From positions 1-64,000 of the forward strand of contig JAJDJS010000003.1 in assembly GCA_030267325.1 (NCBI GenBank): DNA of 64,000 nucleotides, in the 5' to 3' direction. Shown here one piece after another: positions 41,822 to 50,211 of this stretch (its first letter is position 1; each line of letters begins with the position of its first letter). The position numbers and the translations under genes were made by a program. The notes under the pieces are model-generated. The model did no database searches and was not told where the DNA came from. It saw nothing but the letters and a program-made list of their open reading frames with translations. The DNA is from Desulfosarcina sp. OttesenSCG-928-A07 (GTDB lineage Bacteria; Desulfobacterota; Desulfobacteria; Desulfobacterales; Desulfosarcinaceae).

Positions 41822-42125
41822 CAGACCTTATCCTCCTGTAAAATTCAGTTTTCCCAACCGGCTATGCTTTCTGCCGGATGCGACCGCGTGTGAATTATCA
41901 ATAATTAAAACGGACGTATCAGCGAAAATGGCGCTGGTATACTGTAAAACACCTGCCGCGTCAAATGGTTATTAGCGCATTTGACGATTGAATGTTTCCA
42001 CCGTTTTTTCAGGTATCATTTCCCTTGATGGCTGACAAACCCCATAGATCGTGTCGTCTCGATTTGGTAACAGCTTGAAATAGGTGACACTATCTATAAA
42101 GAAAAACGTTAGTGTTAAAACTGCG
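41822..42125. other. Gap between yajC and rng
   Basis: About 300 bp separating the two same-strand genes. The only recognisable content is the 48-bp MITE derivative at 42047-42094. The yajC promoter probably lies here, but no element is clear enough to name. Confidence 0.4.
42047..42094. mobile_element. MITE deletion derivative, copy 4 (48 bp)
   Basis: Left end GATCGTGTCGTCTCGATTTG and right end TAGGTGACACTATC of the same MITE family are joined with the middle missing. It is flanked by TA on both sides (42045-42046 and 42095-42096). It lies 31 bp beyond the rng stop, in the gap before yajC. Confidence 0.75.
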
Positions 42126-43664
42126 CTAATGGCGCGGGCCTCCGTTATCGACGCCGTGGGTGTCGGTGGAAGGCGAATCGGCCTTTCCCTTTTTATCACA
42201 GGTGATCTCGCTTTGTCCGGGAACCATATCCGCTTTGGGGATGATGGTGATGACAACCGCTTGCCTGGCCTCCAGTTCGCTCAACTCCCGGCGTTTCCGG
42301 TTCAAAAGATAATCCGCAACAGCACCGGGCAGCTGGACCGTTACCTGGTGGACGTCTTCTTTAATGGCGTCCAGCTTGAGTTTTCGCAAGATCCCCAGCC
42401 CCAGAGATTCGACCGACGGCACCTGGCCTTTTCCGCCGCAATGGCTGCAGGTCTCCATGCTGCCAAAATCAATAGACGGCCGGAGTCGCTGGCGGGAAAT
42501 TTCCAGCAGTCCGAATTTGGATATTTTCCCGACTTTGACCCTGGCACGGTCCTGTTTCATGGCCGCGCGCAATGCTTTTTCCACCTGATTCCGGTGCTTT
42601 TGCTCCCGCATGTCGATGAAATCAATGACAATCAGACCGCCCAGATCCCGGATCCGGAGCTGGCGGGCAATTTCTGCAGCCGCTTCCAGGTTGGTCATGA
42701 GGGCCGTGTCTTCAATATTTTTTTTCTGGGTGCCTTTTCCAGAGTTGACATCAATGGCCACCAGGGCCTCGGTGCGTTCCAATACAATGGAACCACCGGA
42801 TTTCAGGGTCACCCGGTTGTTGAAAAGCGTTGCAATCTGGTCTTCCAGCTGAAACCGGGTGAAGATGGGTTTGTCCGATTTGTGGAGTTTGACAATGCTG
42901 GTTTGCTTGGGCGAGATGATTTTGACGAAATTTTTGACTTCCTGGTAAACCGATTCATCATCAATCAGAATTTCTTTGATATCCGGGCTGAAATGATCAC
43001 GCACAGACCGAACAGCCAGATTGCGGTCCTTATATAGCACCGACGGGACCGGCGCTGTTTTGGCCAAGGCAGAGATGTTTCCCCACAGGCGCCTTAAATA
43101 CTGGACATCCTTGGCAATGGTGGTTTTGGTGCATCCCATGCCGGCAGTGCGGATGATCAGGCCAAAACCTTCGGGCAGCTCCAGCTTGTTCACGATTTCC
43201 TTCAGGCGAATACGCTCGTCTTCATCCTCGATTTTTCGGGAGATCCCCCGGGTGGTGGTACCGGGCATCAACACCGCGCAGCGACCGGGAAGGGAGATAA
43301 AGGTGGTCAGCATGGCCCCTTTTTTCATAAAGGGATCTTTGGTGACCTGCACGACAAGCTCCTGCCCCCGCTTGACCAGATGCTGGATGCTGGCGTTACC
43401 CGAGTTGCCCGAGGTGGGCGGGTCCTGAAAATAATCGCTGTGAATTTCCTGCTTCTGGAGAAATCCGTGGCGTTCGGCGCCAAAATCCACAAAAACAGCC
43501 TGAAGGCTGGGTTCAATTCGGGTGATGATCCCTTTGTAGATACTGCTGTGGAGAATTTCCCGGGAGGCGCTTTCAATGTGAAATTCTTCAAGACGGCTGT
43601 CTTGGACAAGGGCGAGGCGAACTTCTTCGGGGTCAACGGCGTTGATAAGAATTTTAGTGGTCAT
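42126..43664 (-). CDS. rng: Ribonuclease E/G family endoribonuclease (RNase G-like)
   Basis: A 512-residue protein. The N-terminal S1 domain is around YKGIITRIEPSLQAVFVDFG. The RNase E/G catalytic core has DFIDMREQKHRNQVEKAL, VVIDFIDM-type metal Asp residues and LIRTAGMGCTK. The zinc-link CSHCGGKGQV (about 404-413) and a small C-terminal domain follow. The long scaffold of RNase E is absent, so it is RNase G type or a minimal RNase E. It processes rRNA and turns over mRNA. The last ~25 residues are polar and low in conservation. Confidence 0.95.
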   Translation of the reverse strand: MTTKILINAVDPEEVRLALVQDSRLEEFHIESASREILHSSIYKGIITRIEPSLQAVFVDFGAERHGFLQKQEIHSDYFQDPPTSGNSGNASIQHLVKRGQELVVQVTKDPFMKKGAMLTTFISLPGRCAVLMPGTTTRGISRKIEDEDERIRLKEIVNKLELPEGFGLIIRTAGMGCTKTTIAKDVQYLRRLWGNISALAKTAPVPSVLYKDRNLAVRSVRDHFSPDIKEILIDDESVYQEVKNFVKIISPKQTSIVKLHKSDKPIFTRFQLEDQIATLFNNRVTLKSGGSIVLERTEALVAIDVNSGKGTQKKNIEDTALMTNLEAAAEIARQLRIRDLGGLIVIDFIDMREQKHRNQVEKALRAAMKQDRARVKVGKISKFGLLEISRQRLRPSIDFGSMETCSHCGGKGQVPSVESLGLGILRKLKLDAIKEDVHQVTVQLPGAVADYLLNRKRRELSELEARQAVVITIIPKADMVPGQSEITCDKKGKADSPSTDTHGVDNGGPRH

Positions 43665-43869
43665 CCGGTTCCGGTTGATGTCTTTTCGGGTTTTTGATAA
43701 CTGGCGAATAAAGTTGAATAATGAATTGTTATGGGCAAGTCAATGGGCAAATCAACGGATTTTTGTGATGCTGACGAGCGACGCATCTTGCGGGTATGGG
43801 GGTTGAGGGGGATCAGGACCCTGCCAAAGGCAAGGTATTTGCGCCTGAAAATACAATGATAAGGATTTC

Positions 43870-46563
43870 ATGACACCTGACATGATTGCTGAAATCCGCC
43901 TGACGCCCGAGGGCGTTCTGGTCTGGCCCGAGTCCGCTGACATGGACTGGCAGGAACGCCTGTTTCGTTTGGGCGCAGGGCCTGAACAGGCCGGGGCTCC
44001 GGCTGCCGATCGTTTTTGGCATGGCGTAGCCCGGCGTTTTCTCTTTCACTTCCAGCAGGCAGCAGCGGATTTCTGGTCCGCCGAAGAATTCGATGGACAG
44101 ACCCAGGCCGCCGGAAACTTTTTACTGCCGGCGGCTGCTCCGGAACTCTTCCCCGAGCTGATCGCCGGCGCGCCGCCCATTCCCGGCGGCGAGTATCTGG
44201 CAGACGGCCTTCCAGAGGTCTGGGACGCCATGGGCCGCTGGCTGGAATCTGCTCTGCCCAGGTTCAGCAGCCCGGCCGGATTTATGGGCGAGTACGCGCC
44301 CCTGTGGCAGAAAGTCGGCCGCGTGTATTTTCATCTGGCTGAAAACAAGGCAGACGAAAATCGGCCCTTTGCCTTTCTGGCCACTTACACTACCGGACTG
44401 GCCCCAAACGGACGTCCGCTGCACAAACCCCTGGGCGAGGCCCTGCGCCATTATTCGGCAGCCCGGGACAAACCGACGCTGTTGCGCCTGCTGACGCCTG
44501 TGGACAACGCAGCCAAGACCCTTCCGTGGGTGGCGGACATGATCGCGTCCAAACAGGTTTATGCCGCAACGCCCTTTACGCCCGGCCAGGCCTGGACCTT
44601 TCTGAAGGCCGTGCCGGATCTGAAAGCAGCCGGACTCTGGGTTCGCATTCCCGACTGGTGGAAAAAACGACCCCAGGCAAAAGTGCAAATCGTCCTGGAC
44701 CCCTTGCGCAAAACCAAAATGAACGCCGAAAGTCTCCTGACCTTTGACCGGCGTTTGATCCTTGGCAACGAAGAACTCACCGAAGCCGAACTGCAGAAGC
44801 TGCTCCAAAGCGAGGGCGGTCTGATGTTTCTGAAAGGCCGCTGGGTGGAAGTGGATAAAGCGCGTCTGGAAGAGGCCCTTGACCAGTGGGAGCGCATAAA
44901 AGGCGATGTACGGGACGGCGCCCTGACCTTCAGTCAGGGCATGCGTCTTCTGGCTGGGATGCCGGAAGACTTCAAATCAGACACCGAACCGAAAACCCGT
45001 CTTTTGCGTTTCACGGCGGGCGACCGGCTGAACCAGCTTTTGTCCGCCATGCGCGACGCCCCGCCGGTGAAGGGAAAACCAGCAGGTCCCCTGGCTGTCC
45101 TGCGCAGAAAACTGCGGCCCTATCAGGTCAAGGGCGCGGACTGGCTGTCCTTCATGACATCTCTGGGGCTCGGGGCCTGCCTGGCCGACGACATGGGCCT
45201 TGGAAAAACCATTCAGGTGCTGACCCTTTTGACCCAAATCAAGGCGGCCCATCCCCATGGCAAGCCGTCTCTGTTGGTGCTGCCGGCTTCGCTTCTGGGC
45301 AACTGGCGGGCCGAAGCCCGGAAATTCGCCCCGCATCTTGCCCTCCGGTTTCTTCACCGGGCTATGGATGAGGACCTCAACCTGGACCGCATGGCCAAAA
45401 ACCCCAAAAAAGAACTGGCGGACTGCGATGTGGCGATCACCACCTACGCCATGCTGGTCCGGCAGGATTTTCTGGCCGAAGTGGAGTGGAATCTGGTCAT
45501 CGCCGACGAGGCCCAGGCCGTCAAAAATCCGGGAACGCGCCAGAGCAAAGCCCTCAAAGCCCTGAAGGCCCACGGACGGCTGGCCCTGACCGGCACGCCG
45601 GTGGAAAACCGCCTGGGGGATTTGTGGTCTTTGTTTGACTTTCTGAACCCCGGCCTCCTGGGCACGCGCCATGCGTTTACCCAATATACCGGAAAGTTGG
45701 CCAAAAGCGGCGGCGATACGGCCTATGCACCCCTCAAACGGCTGATCAGTCCTTATATTCTGCGCCGTTTGAAGACAGACCGCCGGGTGATTTCAGACCT
45801 GCCGGAAAAAGTGGAAAGCATCAGCTTTTGTCCACTGAGCAAAAAACAGATCGCCCTGTACCAGAAAGTGGTGGACAATCTGGCCCACCAACTGAAAGGC
45901 GACGACAGCGGCGGCATTGTCCGACGAGGCCAGATTCTCCAGGCCATCCTGCGGCTCAAGCAAATCTGCAACCACCCGGACCAGATGAGCGGCGCAGGCG
46001 GCTATATACCTCGCGACAGCGGCAAGTTCGAACGGCTGGGCCAAATCTGCGAGGAACTGGCTCAGCGTCAGGAACGGGTGCTGATTTTCACCCAGTTCAA
46101 AGAAATCATCATGCCCCTGGCAGAAATGCTGGGGGCTATTTACGGACGTCCCGGACTGATTCTTCACGGCGGAACGCGAACCGCCGAGCGCCAGAAACGG
46201 GTGGATCAATTCCAAAAAGAGGATGGCCCGCCGTTTTTTATTTTATCGCTCAAGGCCGGCGGCACGGGCCTCAATCTCACCGCTGCGGCCAGAGTGATTC
46301 ATTTTGACCGCTGGTGGAATCCAGCAGTGGAAAATCAGGCCACGGACCGGGCCTTTCGCATCGGACAGAAGCGGAACGTGATGGTTCACAAGTTTGTCTG
46401 CACCGGCACCATTGAGGAAAAAATCCACACCATCATTGAAGAAAAAAGCAAGCTGGCCGAGCAGGTGGTGGGCGGAGACGGCCAGATCGACCTGACCCGC
46501 CTCAGCGACCAGGCGGTGATGGATCTGGTGCGCATGGATATCAGCCAGCAGGATTTGGATTAA
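43870..46563 (+). CDS. SNF2/Swi2-family DNA-dependent ATPase (helicase)
   Basis: An 897-residue protein. An N-terminal ~400-residue accessory part (with PLRKTKMNAESLLTFDRRL and MFLKGRWVEVDKARL) is typical of bacterial SNF2 proteins. The SNF2 core has CLADDMGLGKTIQ (Walker A), LVIADEAQAVKN (DEAQ box), LTGTPVENRLGDLWSLFDF, LKQICNHPDQ, LSLKAGGTGLNLTAA, FDRWWNPAVENQATDRAFRIGQ and a C-terminal IEEKIHTIIEEKSKLAEQVV. It is an ATP-driven translocase that remodels protein-DNA complexes. The SWIM-domain gene follows after 30 bp, so they probably act together. Confidence 0.95.
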   Translation: MTPDMIAEIRLTPEGVLVWPESADMDWQERLFRLGAGPEQAGAPAADRFWHGVARRFLFHFQQAAADFWSAEEFDGQTQAAGNFLLPAAAPELFPELIAGAPPIPGGEYLADGLPEVWDAMGRWLESALPRFSSPAGFMGEYAPLWQKVGRVYFHLAENKADENRPFAFLATYTTGLAPNGRPLHKPLGEALRHYSAARDKPTLLRLLTPVDNAAKTLPWVADMIASKQVYAATPFTPGQAWTFLKAVPDLKAAGLWVRIPDWWKKRPQAKVQIVLDPLRKTKMNAESLLTFDRRLILGNEELTEAELQKLLQSEGGLMFLKGRWVEVDKARLEEALDQWERIKGDVRDGALTFSQGMRLLAGMPEDFKSDTEPKTRLLRFTAGDRLNQLLSAMRDAPPVKGKPAGPLAVLRRKLRPYQVKGADWLSFMTSLGLGACLADDMGLGKTIQVLTLLTQIKAAHPHGKPSLLVLPASLLGNWRAEARKFAPHLALRFLHRAMDEDLNLDRMAKNPKKELADCDVAITTYAMLVRQDFLAEVEWNLVIADEAQAVKNPGTRQSKALKALKAHGRLALTGTPVENRLGDLWSLFDFLNPGLLGTRHAFTQYTGKLAKSGGDTAYAPLKRLISPYILRRLKTDRRVISDLPEKVESISFCPLSKKQIALYQKVVDNLAHQLKGDDSGGIVRRGQILQAILRLKQICNHPDQMSGAGGYIPRDSGKFERLGQICEELAQRQERVLIFTQFKEIIMPLAEMLGAIYGRPGLILHGGTRTAERQKRVDQFQKEDGPPFFILSLKAGGTGLNLTAAARVIHFDRWWNPAVENQATDRAFRIGQKRNVMVHKFVCTGTIEEKIHTIIEEKSKLAEQVVGGDGQIDLTRLSDQAVMDLVRMDISQQDLD

Positions 46564-46592
46564 ACGACCTCCACTTTGAAAAAGGACAGAAT

Positions 46593-47660
46593 ATGGGCTG
46601 GTATACTTTCGGGCCCTATGTTTCCGTGGCCCAGAAAAAGGCAAAGGCGGAAAAGCTGATCAAGAAGCTCAAGAAACAGCGGCCGGATCTTCAGCCGGTC
46701 TGCCTGACCGGCCGAAGTATTTCCACCAGTTTCTGGGGAAAAGCCTGGTGCAAGCACCTGGAAACCTATGCGGACCACGAAAATCGCATCGGCCGCGGCC
46801 GCAGCTATGTCCGCAACAGCGCGGTCTGCCATCTGGAAGCTGCGGCCGGGAGCCTCAAGGCCATTGTGGCGGGTTCCAGTGGCGAGGCGTATGATGTGGC
46901 CATCACGGTCCGCCCGCTGCCGGAAAGTCAGTTAAAATCCATTAAATCCGCTTCGGCCGGGCGCATCGGCTCTATGCTGGATCTTCTCTCCGGCAAATTT
47001 CCAAAAGATATCATGGTCCAGGTGGCGGATCCGGAAAACGGCCTTTTTCCAAGGCTGGGCGAACTGAAATTCAGTTGCTCCTGTCCGGACTGGGCCCAGA
47101 TGTGCAAACATGTGGCCGCCACCTTGTACGCCTTTGGCCATCGTCTGGACCTGGCGCCAGAGCTGTTGTTTTTGCTGCGCGATGTGGACCCGGCCGAGCT
47201 GGTCAATCTGGAGGCAATGGCCGAATCTGCTGTGGCCGGCGCGGAATCCGCACTGGGCGACGCTGTTCTGGTTGACATCTTCGGTATTGAACTGGATTTG
47301 GACGGTTCCGGAAAAAGTAGCGCAAAAAAAGGCACGACAAAAACTCCCCGGAAAAAACTAAAGGCCGCCACAACCGAAAAAGCTGCGGGAAGCCCCAACC
47401 CTTCACGCCTTAAAGCGGCGCCGGCACCAAAACCGATTTTCAAAAATTCGGACAGACCCAAAGGACGGGAAATCTCCGCACTGCGCCAGCGTCTGAACCT
47501 GACCGCAGCCGAATTTGCCGCTGCCTTGGGCGTTTCTCCAGTCACGGTGAGCCGCTGGGAAAATCTCAAGGTTCCGGCCCTGCAGCAAAAATCCAAAGAC
47601 AAGCTGAACGCTCTGGTCAATATTGAAAGCAAGAGAGGCGTATTGATTTCCGTCCCATGA
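46593..47660 (+). CDS. SWIM zinc-finger protein with C-terminal XRE-type HTH
   Basis: A 355-residue protein. The SWIM zinc-binding motif CSCPDWAQMCKHVAATLYAFG (CxC then CxH) lies near residues 167-187. The N-terminal part, WGKAWCKHLETYADHENRIGRGRSY, is the usual SNF2-partner region. A lysine-rich linker (~235-290) leads to a C-terminal helix-turn-helix (ALRQRLNLTAAEFAAALG, SPVTVSRWEN) of XRE/Cro type. SWIM proteins beside SNF2 ATPases are a recurrent bacterial pair. The extra DNA-binding HTH suggests it targets the ATPase to DNA or autoregulates the operon (inference). It overlaps the next gene by 4 bp (ATGA). Confidence 0.9.
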   Translation: MGWYTFGPYVSVAQKKAKAEKLIKKLKKQRPDLQPVCLTGRSISTSFWGKAWCKHLETYADHENRIGRGRSYVRNSAVCHLEAAAGSLKAIVAGSSGEAYDVAITVRPLPESQLKSIKSASAGRIGSMLDLLSGKFPKDIMVQVADPENGLFPRLGELKFSCSCPDWAQMCKHVAATLYAFGHRLDLAPELLFLLRDVDPAELVNLEAMAESAVAGAESALGDAVLVDIFGIELDLDGSGKSSAKKGTTKTPRKKLKAATTEKAAGSPNPSRLKAAPAPKPIFKNSDRPKGREISALRQRLNLTAAEFAAALGVSPVTVSRWENLKVPALQQKSKDKLNALVNIESKRGVLISVP

Positions 47661-49204
47661 CACCCTGCCGCAGATCTCTTCTTCTCATTCATCCACCGGT
47701 GGCCAAACCCTGTGAACCGCCTTTGGGGATTGCCCGACTGGCGGGTGCATTGCATCACCATGGGGCGGATGTTCGGGTGTATGATGCCAACCGGGAAGGG
47801 TTGTTCGGTCTGTTGAACACGCCGCTGTCCGCCTCCGACACCTGGACCCGCAGGGCCCTGTCCCATCGCCAGGGCCATATGGATGCCCTGTGTTCGGCTG
47901 CCGGGTATCGCCATCCGGATATCTACCGCCGGGCGGTGATGGATCTCAACCGGATTCTGGCCATGGCCGGAAAAGCAGCGGGCGTCAATCTCTCCTTTTC
48001 CAATTATACTGATAACGCCCTTTCGCCAGTGCGAAGCAGGGATCTGATCCAGGCGGCTGAAACATTTTCTGCAAATCCCTTTTTCCCGTTTTTTTCCACG
48101 GATCTGTCCGCGCTGTTCACCGCGTGGACCCCGGATGGCGTGGGGCTTTCCATCAACTTCATGAGCCAGGCCCTGTGCGCCTTTGCCATCATCGGATGGG
48201 TCCGGAAGATGCTTCCCCGCGTCAGAATCATCTGCGGCGGCGGCCTTGTGACCTCATGGACCCGGATACCGGGTCTGGGAAATCCATTTTCCGGGCTGGT
48301 GGATGAGCTGGTGGGCGGACCCGGAGAAACCCCATTGCTTTCGTTTTGCCAAGGCGCTTCGAATGGAAATGGAAGTGCGGCGTTTCCGCCGGCAGATGAT
48401 GATTTTACAGGTCTTTCGCCGGATCACTATTTGTCGCCGGTACCGGTGCTGCCGGTGTCCGCATCCCGTGGCTGTTACTGGAGAAAATGCGCGTTTTGTC
48501 CGGAAACAGCGGAAAAAACAGTTTATGTCCCCACAGCGCCGGATGGGGTGAGCCGGTCTGTGAACCATCTTGCCCGGAAGACAAACGCCGGTCTGATCCA
48601 TTTTCTCGATAATGCCCTTTCCCCGAAGCTTCTGGCATATCTGGCCGATCACCCGCCCCAGGCGTCCTGGTACGGATTTTCCCGCATCACCCGTCATCTG
48701 GCGAATCCGGAGTTTGCCCGCCGCCTGAAACAGGCCGGGTGCGTGATGCTCAAACTGGGGGTGGAATCCGGGGATCAGGCGGTGCTGGATGCCATGAACA
48801 AGGGGGCGGAACTGGAGACGATGCAGGCGGCACTTCGCGCTTTGCATCAGGCGGGCATTGCCACCTATGTGTATCTGCTGTTTGGCACACCGGCGGAAGA
48901 TGAATCCAGCGCCCGGAAAACCCTGGAATTTACGCTTTCCCAGGCGCCCTTCATCGACTTTCTCAATTTGGCGATTTTCAATCTGCCGGCTGGCAGCCCA
49001 GCGACAGAGAGACTGGAAACCGGGGCGTTTTACGAAGGCGATCTGTCGTTATACCGGGAATTTGTTCACCCAAAAGGATGGCAGCGGGACCAGGTGCGAC
49101 GTTTTTTATCCCGTGAATTCAAAAAGCCCGCGGCCATCCGGGAAATTCTGCATCGGGATCCGCCGTATTTTACGTCCAACCATGCGCCGTTTTTGATGAG
49201 ATGA
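47657..49204 (+). CDS. B12-binding-type radical SAM protein
   Basis: A 515-residue protein. The N-terminal ~200 residues (LLLIHPPVAKPCEPPLGIARLAGAL, VRVYDANREG) resemble the cobalamin-binding Rossmann domain of class B radical SAM proteins. The radical SAM part begins at ASRGCYWRKCAFC, whose cysteines are spaced CX4CX2C instead of the usual CX3CX2C. Further motifs are IHFLDNALSPKLL, VMLKLGVESGDQAVLDAMNKG and YVYLLFGTPAEDESS. Its start overlaps the SWIM gene stop (ATGA), so it is translationally coupled to the SNF2-SWIM pair. Substrate unknown. Confidence 0.88.
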   Translation: MTPCRRSLLLIHPPVAKPCEPPLGIARLAGALHHHGADVRVYDANREGLFGLLNTPLSASDTWTRRALSHRQGHMDALCSAAGYRHPDIYRRAVMDLNRILAMAGKAAGVNLSFSNYTDNALSPVRSRDLIQAAETFSANPFFPFFSTDLSALFTAWTPDGVGLSINFMSQALCAFAIIGWVRKMLPRVRIICGGGLVTSWTRIPGLGNPFSGLVDELVGGPGETPLLSFCQGASNGNGSAAFPPADDDFTGLSPDHYLSPVPVLPVSASRGCYWRKCAFCPETAEKTVYVPTAPDGVSRSVNHLARKTNAGLIHFLDNALSPKLLAYLADHPPQASWYGFSRITRHLANPEFARRLKQAGCVMLKLGVESGDQAVLDAMNKGAELETMQAALRALHQAGIATYVYLLFGTPAEDESSARKTLEFTLSQAPFIDFLNLAIFNLPAGSPATERLETGAFYEGDLSLYREFVHPKGWQRDQVRRFLSREFKKPAAIREILHRDPPYFTSNHAPFLMR

Positions 49205-49279
49205 ATTCCGTTTGGCTGCGGATGTGCACAGGCAACGCCTAAAGATAATTTGGATCTTTGCAGAACAGGGAGCTGCGCA

Positions 49280-49445
49280 ACACAAATCGTTTACATGAAC
49301 AAATGAGGAAAACAGATCTTGACCGTCCATATGACATGGAAACGAAGCGTATCCCGCCATCAGTAAAAGAATTCTGCCAGTTTCGATAGGATGCGCGAAT
49401 CTCGGGCCTTTTGGCCTTAATGCGCTCCATCCCTACGCATTATTT
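49280..49445. repeat. Dispersed ~165-bp repeat, copy B
   Basis: Second copy of the repeat at 1785-1955. It shares CACAAAT at the left, CCGTCCATATGACATG, CGAAGCGTATCCC, GGATGCGC, ATCTCGG and CGCTCCATCC with scattered changes. It fills most of the 248-bp gap between the radical SAM gene and the convergent acyltransferase gene. The stem seen in copy A is weaker here. Confidence 0.75.
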
Positions 49446-49452
49446 GAAGTGC

Positions 49453-50163
49453 TCATGAGGCGGGTATCTTCTCCGGCGACTTCCACCATGCGTCGGTTTC
49501 CTGGTAAAGGGCCCGCATTTTTTCTTCCACATCCAGTCGAAACGCTTCAAAGGCGTCGGTATCCAGATGGCGGGGCACAAAAATGGGTGCACCAAAACGG
49601 ATGATCACATGGGAAAACGGCTTGGGCACAATAAACCGGTCCCAGCTGTTGAACATCCAGTATCGCCGGGCGGAAGTGATGACGGGGAGAATGGGTGCGC
49701 CGGAAAATTGGGAAATGGCCAAGAGTCCAGGCTTGATAACACCAAAAGGCCCCTGGGGACCATCCACAATATGGCCGATGCGATAGCCTTTTCGGGCCAG
49801 CATCCGGGCTTCTTTCAACGCCTGTTTGCCGCCGCGCGTTGATGAGCCCCGGATCGCATGCCAGCCCAGCACATCCACCACCCGGGCGATCATTTCGCCA
49901 TCCCGACTCTGGCTGATCATGATGGCAATGGGTTTCCGGCTGGCAAAAAAAGTAATGCCCGGGAAAAATCGCTGATGCCAGGACGTGTACACCACAGATC
50001 CGTATTCGGCCAATGCGTCCTTTTCGTTATCGGTATCCACCATCCGGAGGCGGTAGGTGGCAGAAATCAGCTTGACCAGAAAAAGCCCGGCCTGTGGAAA
50101 AATTTTTTGATAAAGCAAGTCCTTGAATTTTTCTTGGAGTGCGCGTCCCATTGGAATTTCCAT
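49453..50163 (-). CDS. DUF374-type lysophospholipid/lipid A acyltransferase
   Basis: A 236-residue protein of the LPLAT superfamily, DUF374 branch. The acyltransferase box is YTSWHQRFFPG (the HX4D-like site), with ISQSRDGEMIARVVDVLGW, RGSSTRGGKQALKEA, VDGPQGPFGVIKPG and PVITSARRYWMFNSWDRFIV. It likely adds acyl chains to lipid A or phospholipid precursors at the inner membrane. It is co-directional with the L,D-transpeptidase gene 48 bp upstream, both being envelope functions. Confidence 0.9.
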   Translation of the reverse strand: MEIPMGRALQEKFKDLLYQKIFPQAGLFLVKLISATYRLRMVDTDNEKDALAEYGSVVYTSWHQRFFPGITFFASRKPIAIMISQSRDGEMIARVVDVLGWHAIRGSSTRGGKQALKEARMLARKGYRIGHIVDGPQGPFGVIKPGLLAISQFSGAPILPVITSARRYWMFNSWDRFIVPKPFSHVIIRFGAPIFVPRHLDTDAFEAFRLDVEEKMRALYQETDAWWKSPEKIPAS

Positions 50164-50211
50164 TTTTTCAAAAGTTTGGAACCGTGATGCTGTCCGTTGG
50201 GGCGGGCAGCA

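Noticed and set aside
43870-49204. Known named phage-defence system (e.g. DISARM-like) around the SNF2 helicase
   Set aside because: No methyltransferase, PLD nuclease or DUF1998 partner is adjacent; only a SWIM protein and a radical SAM enzyme are.
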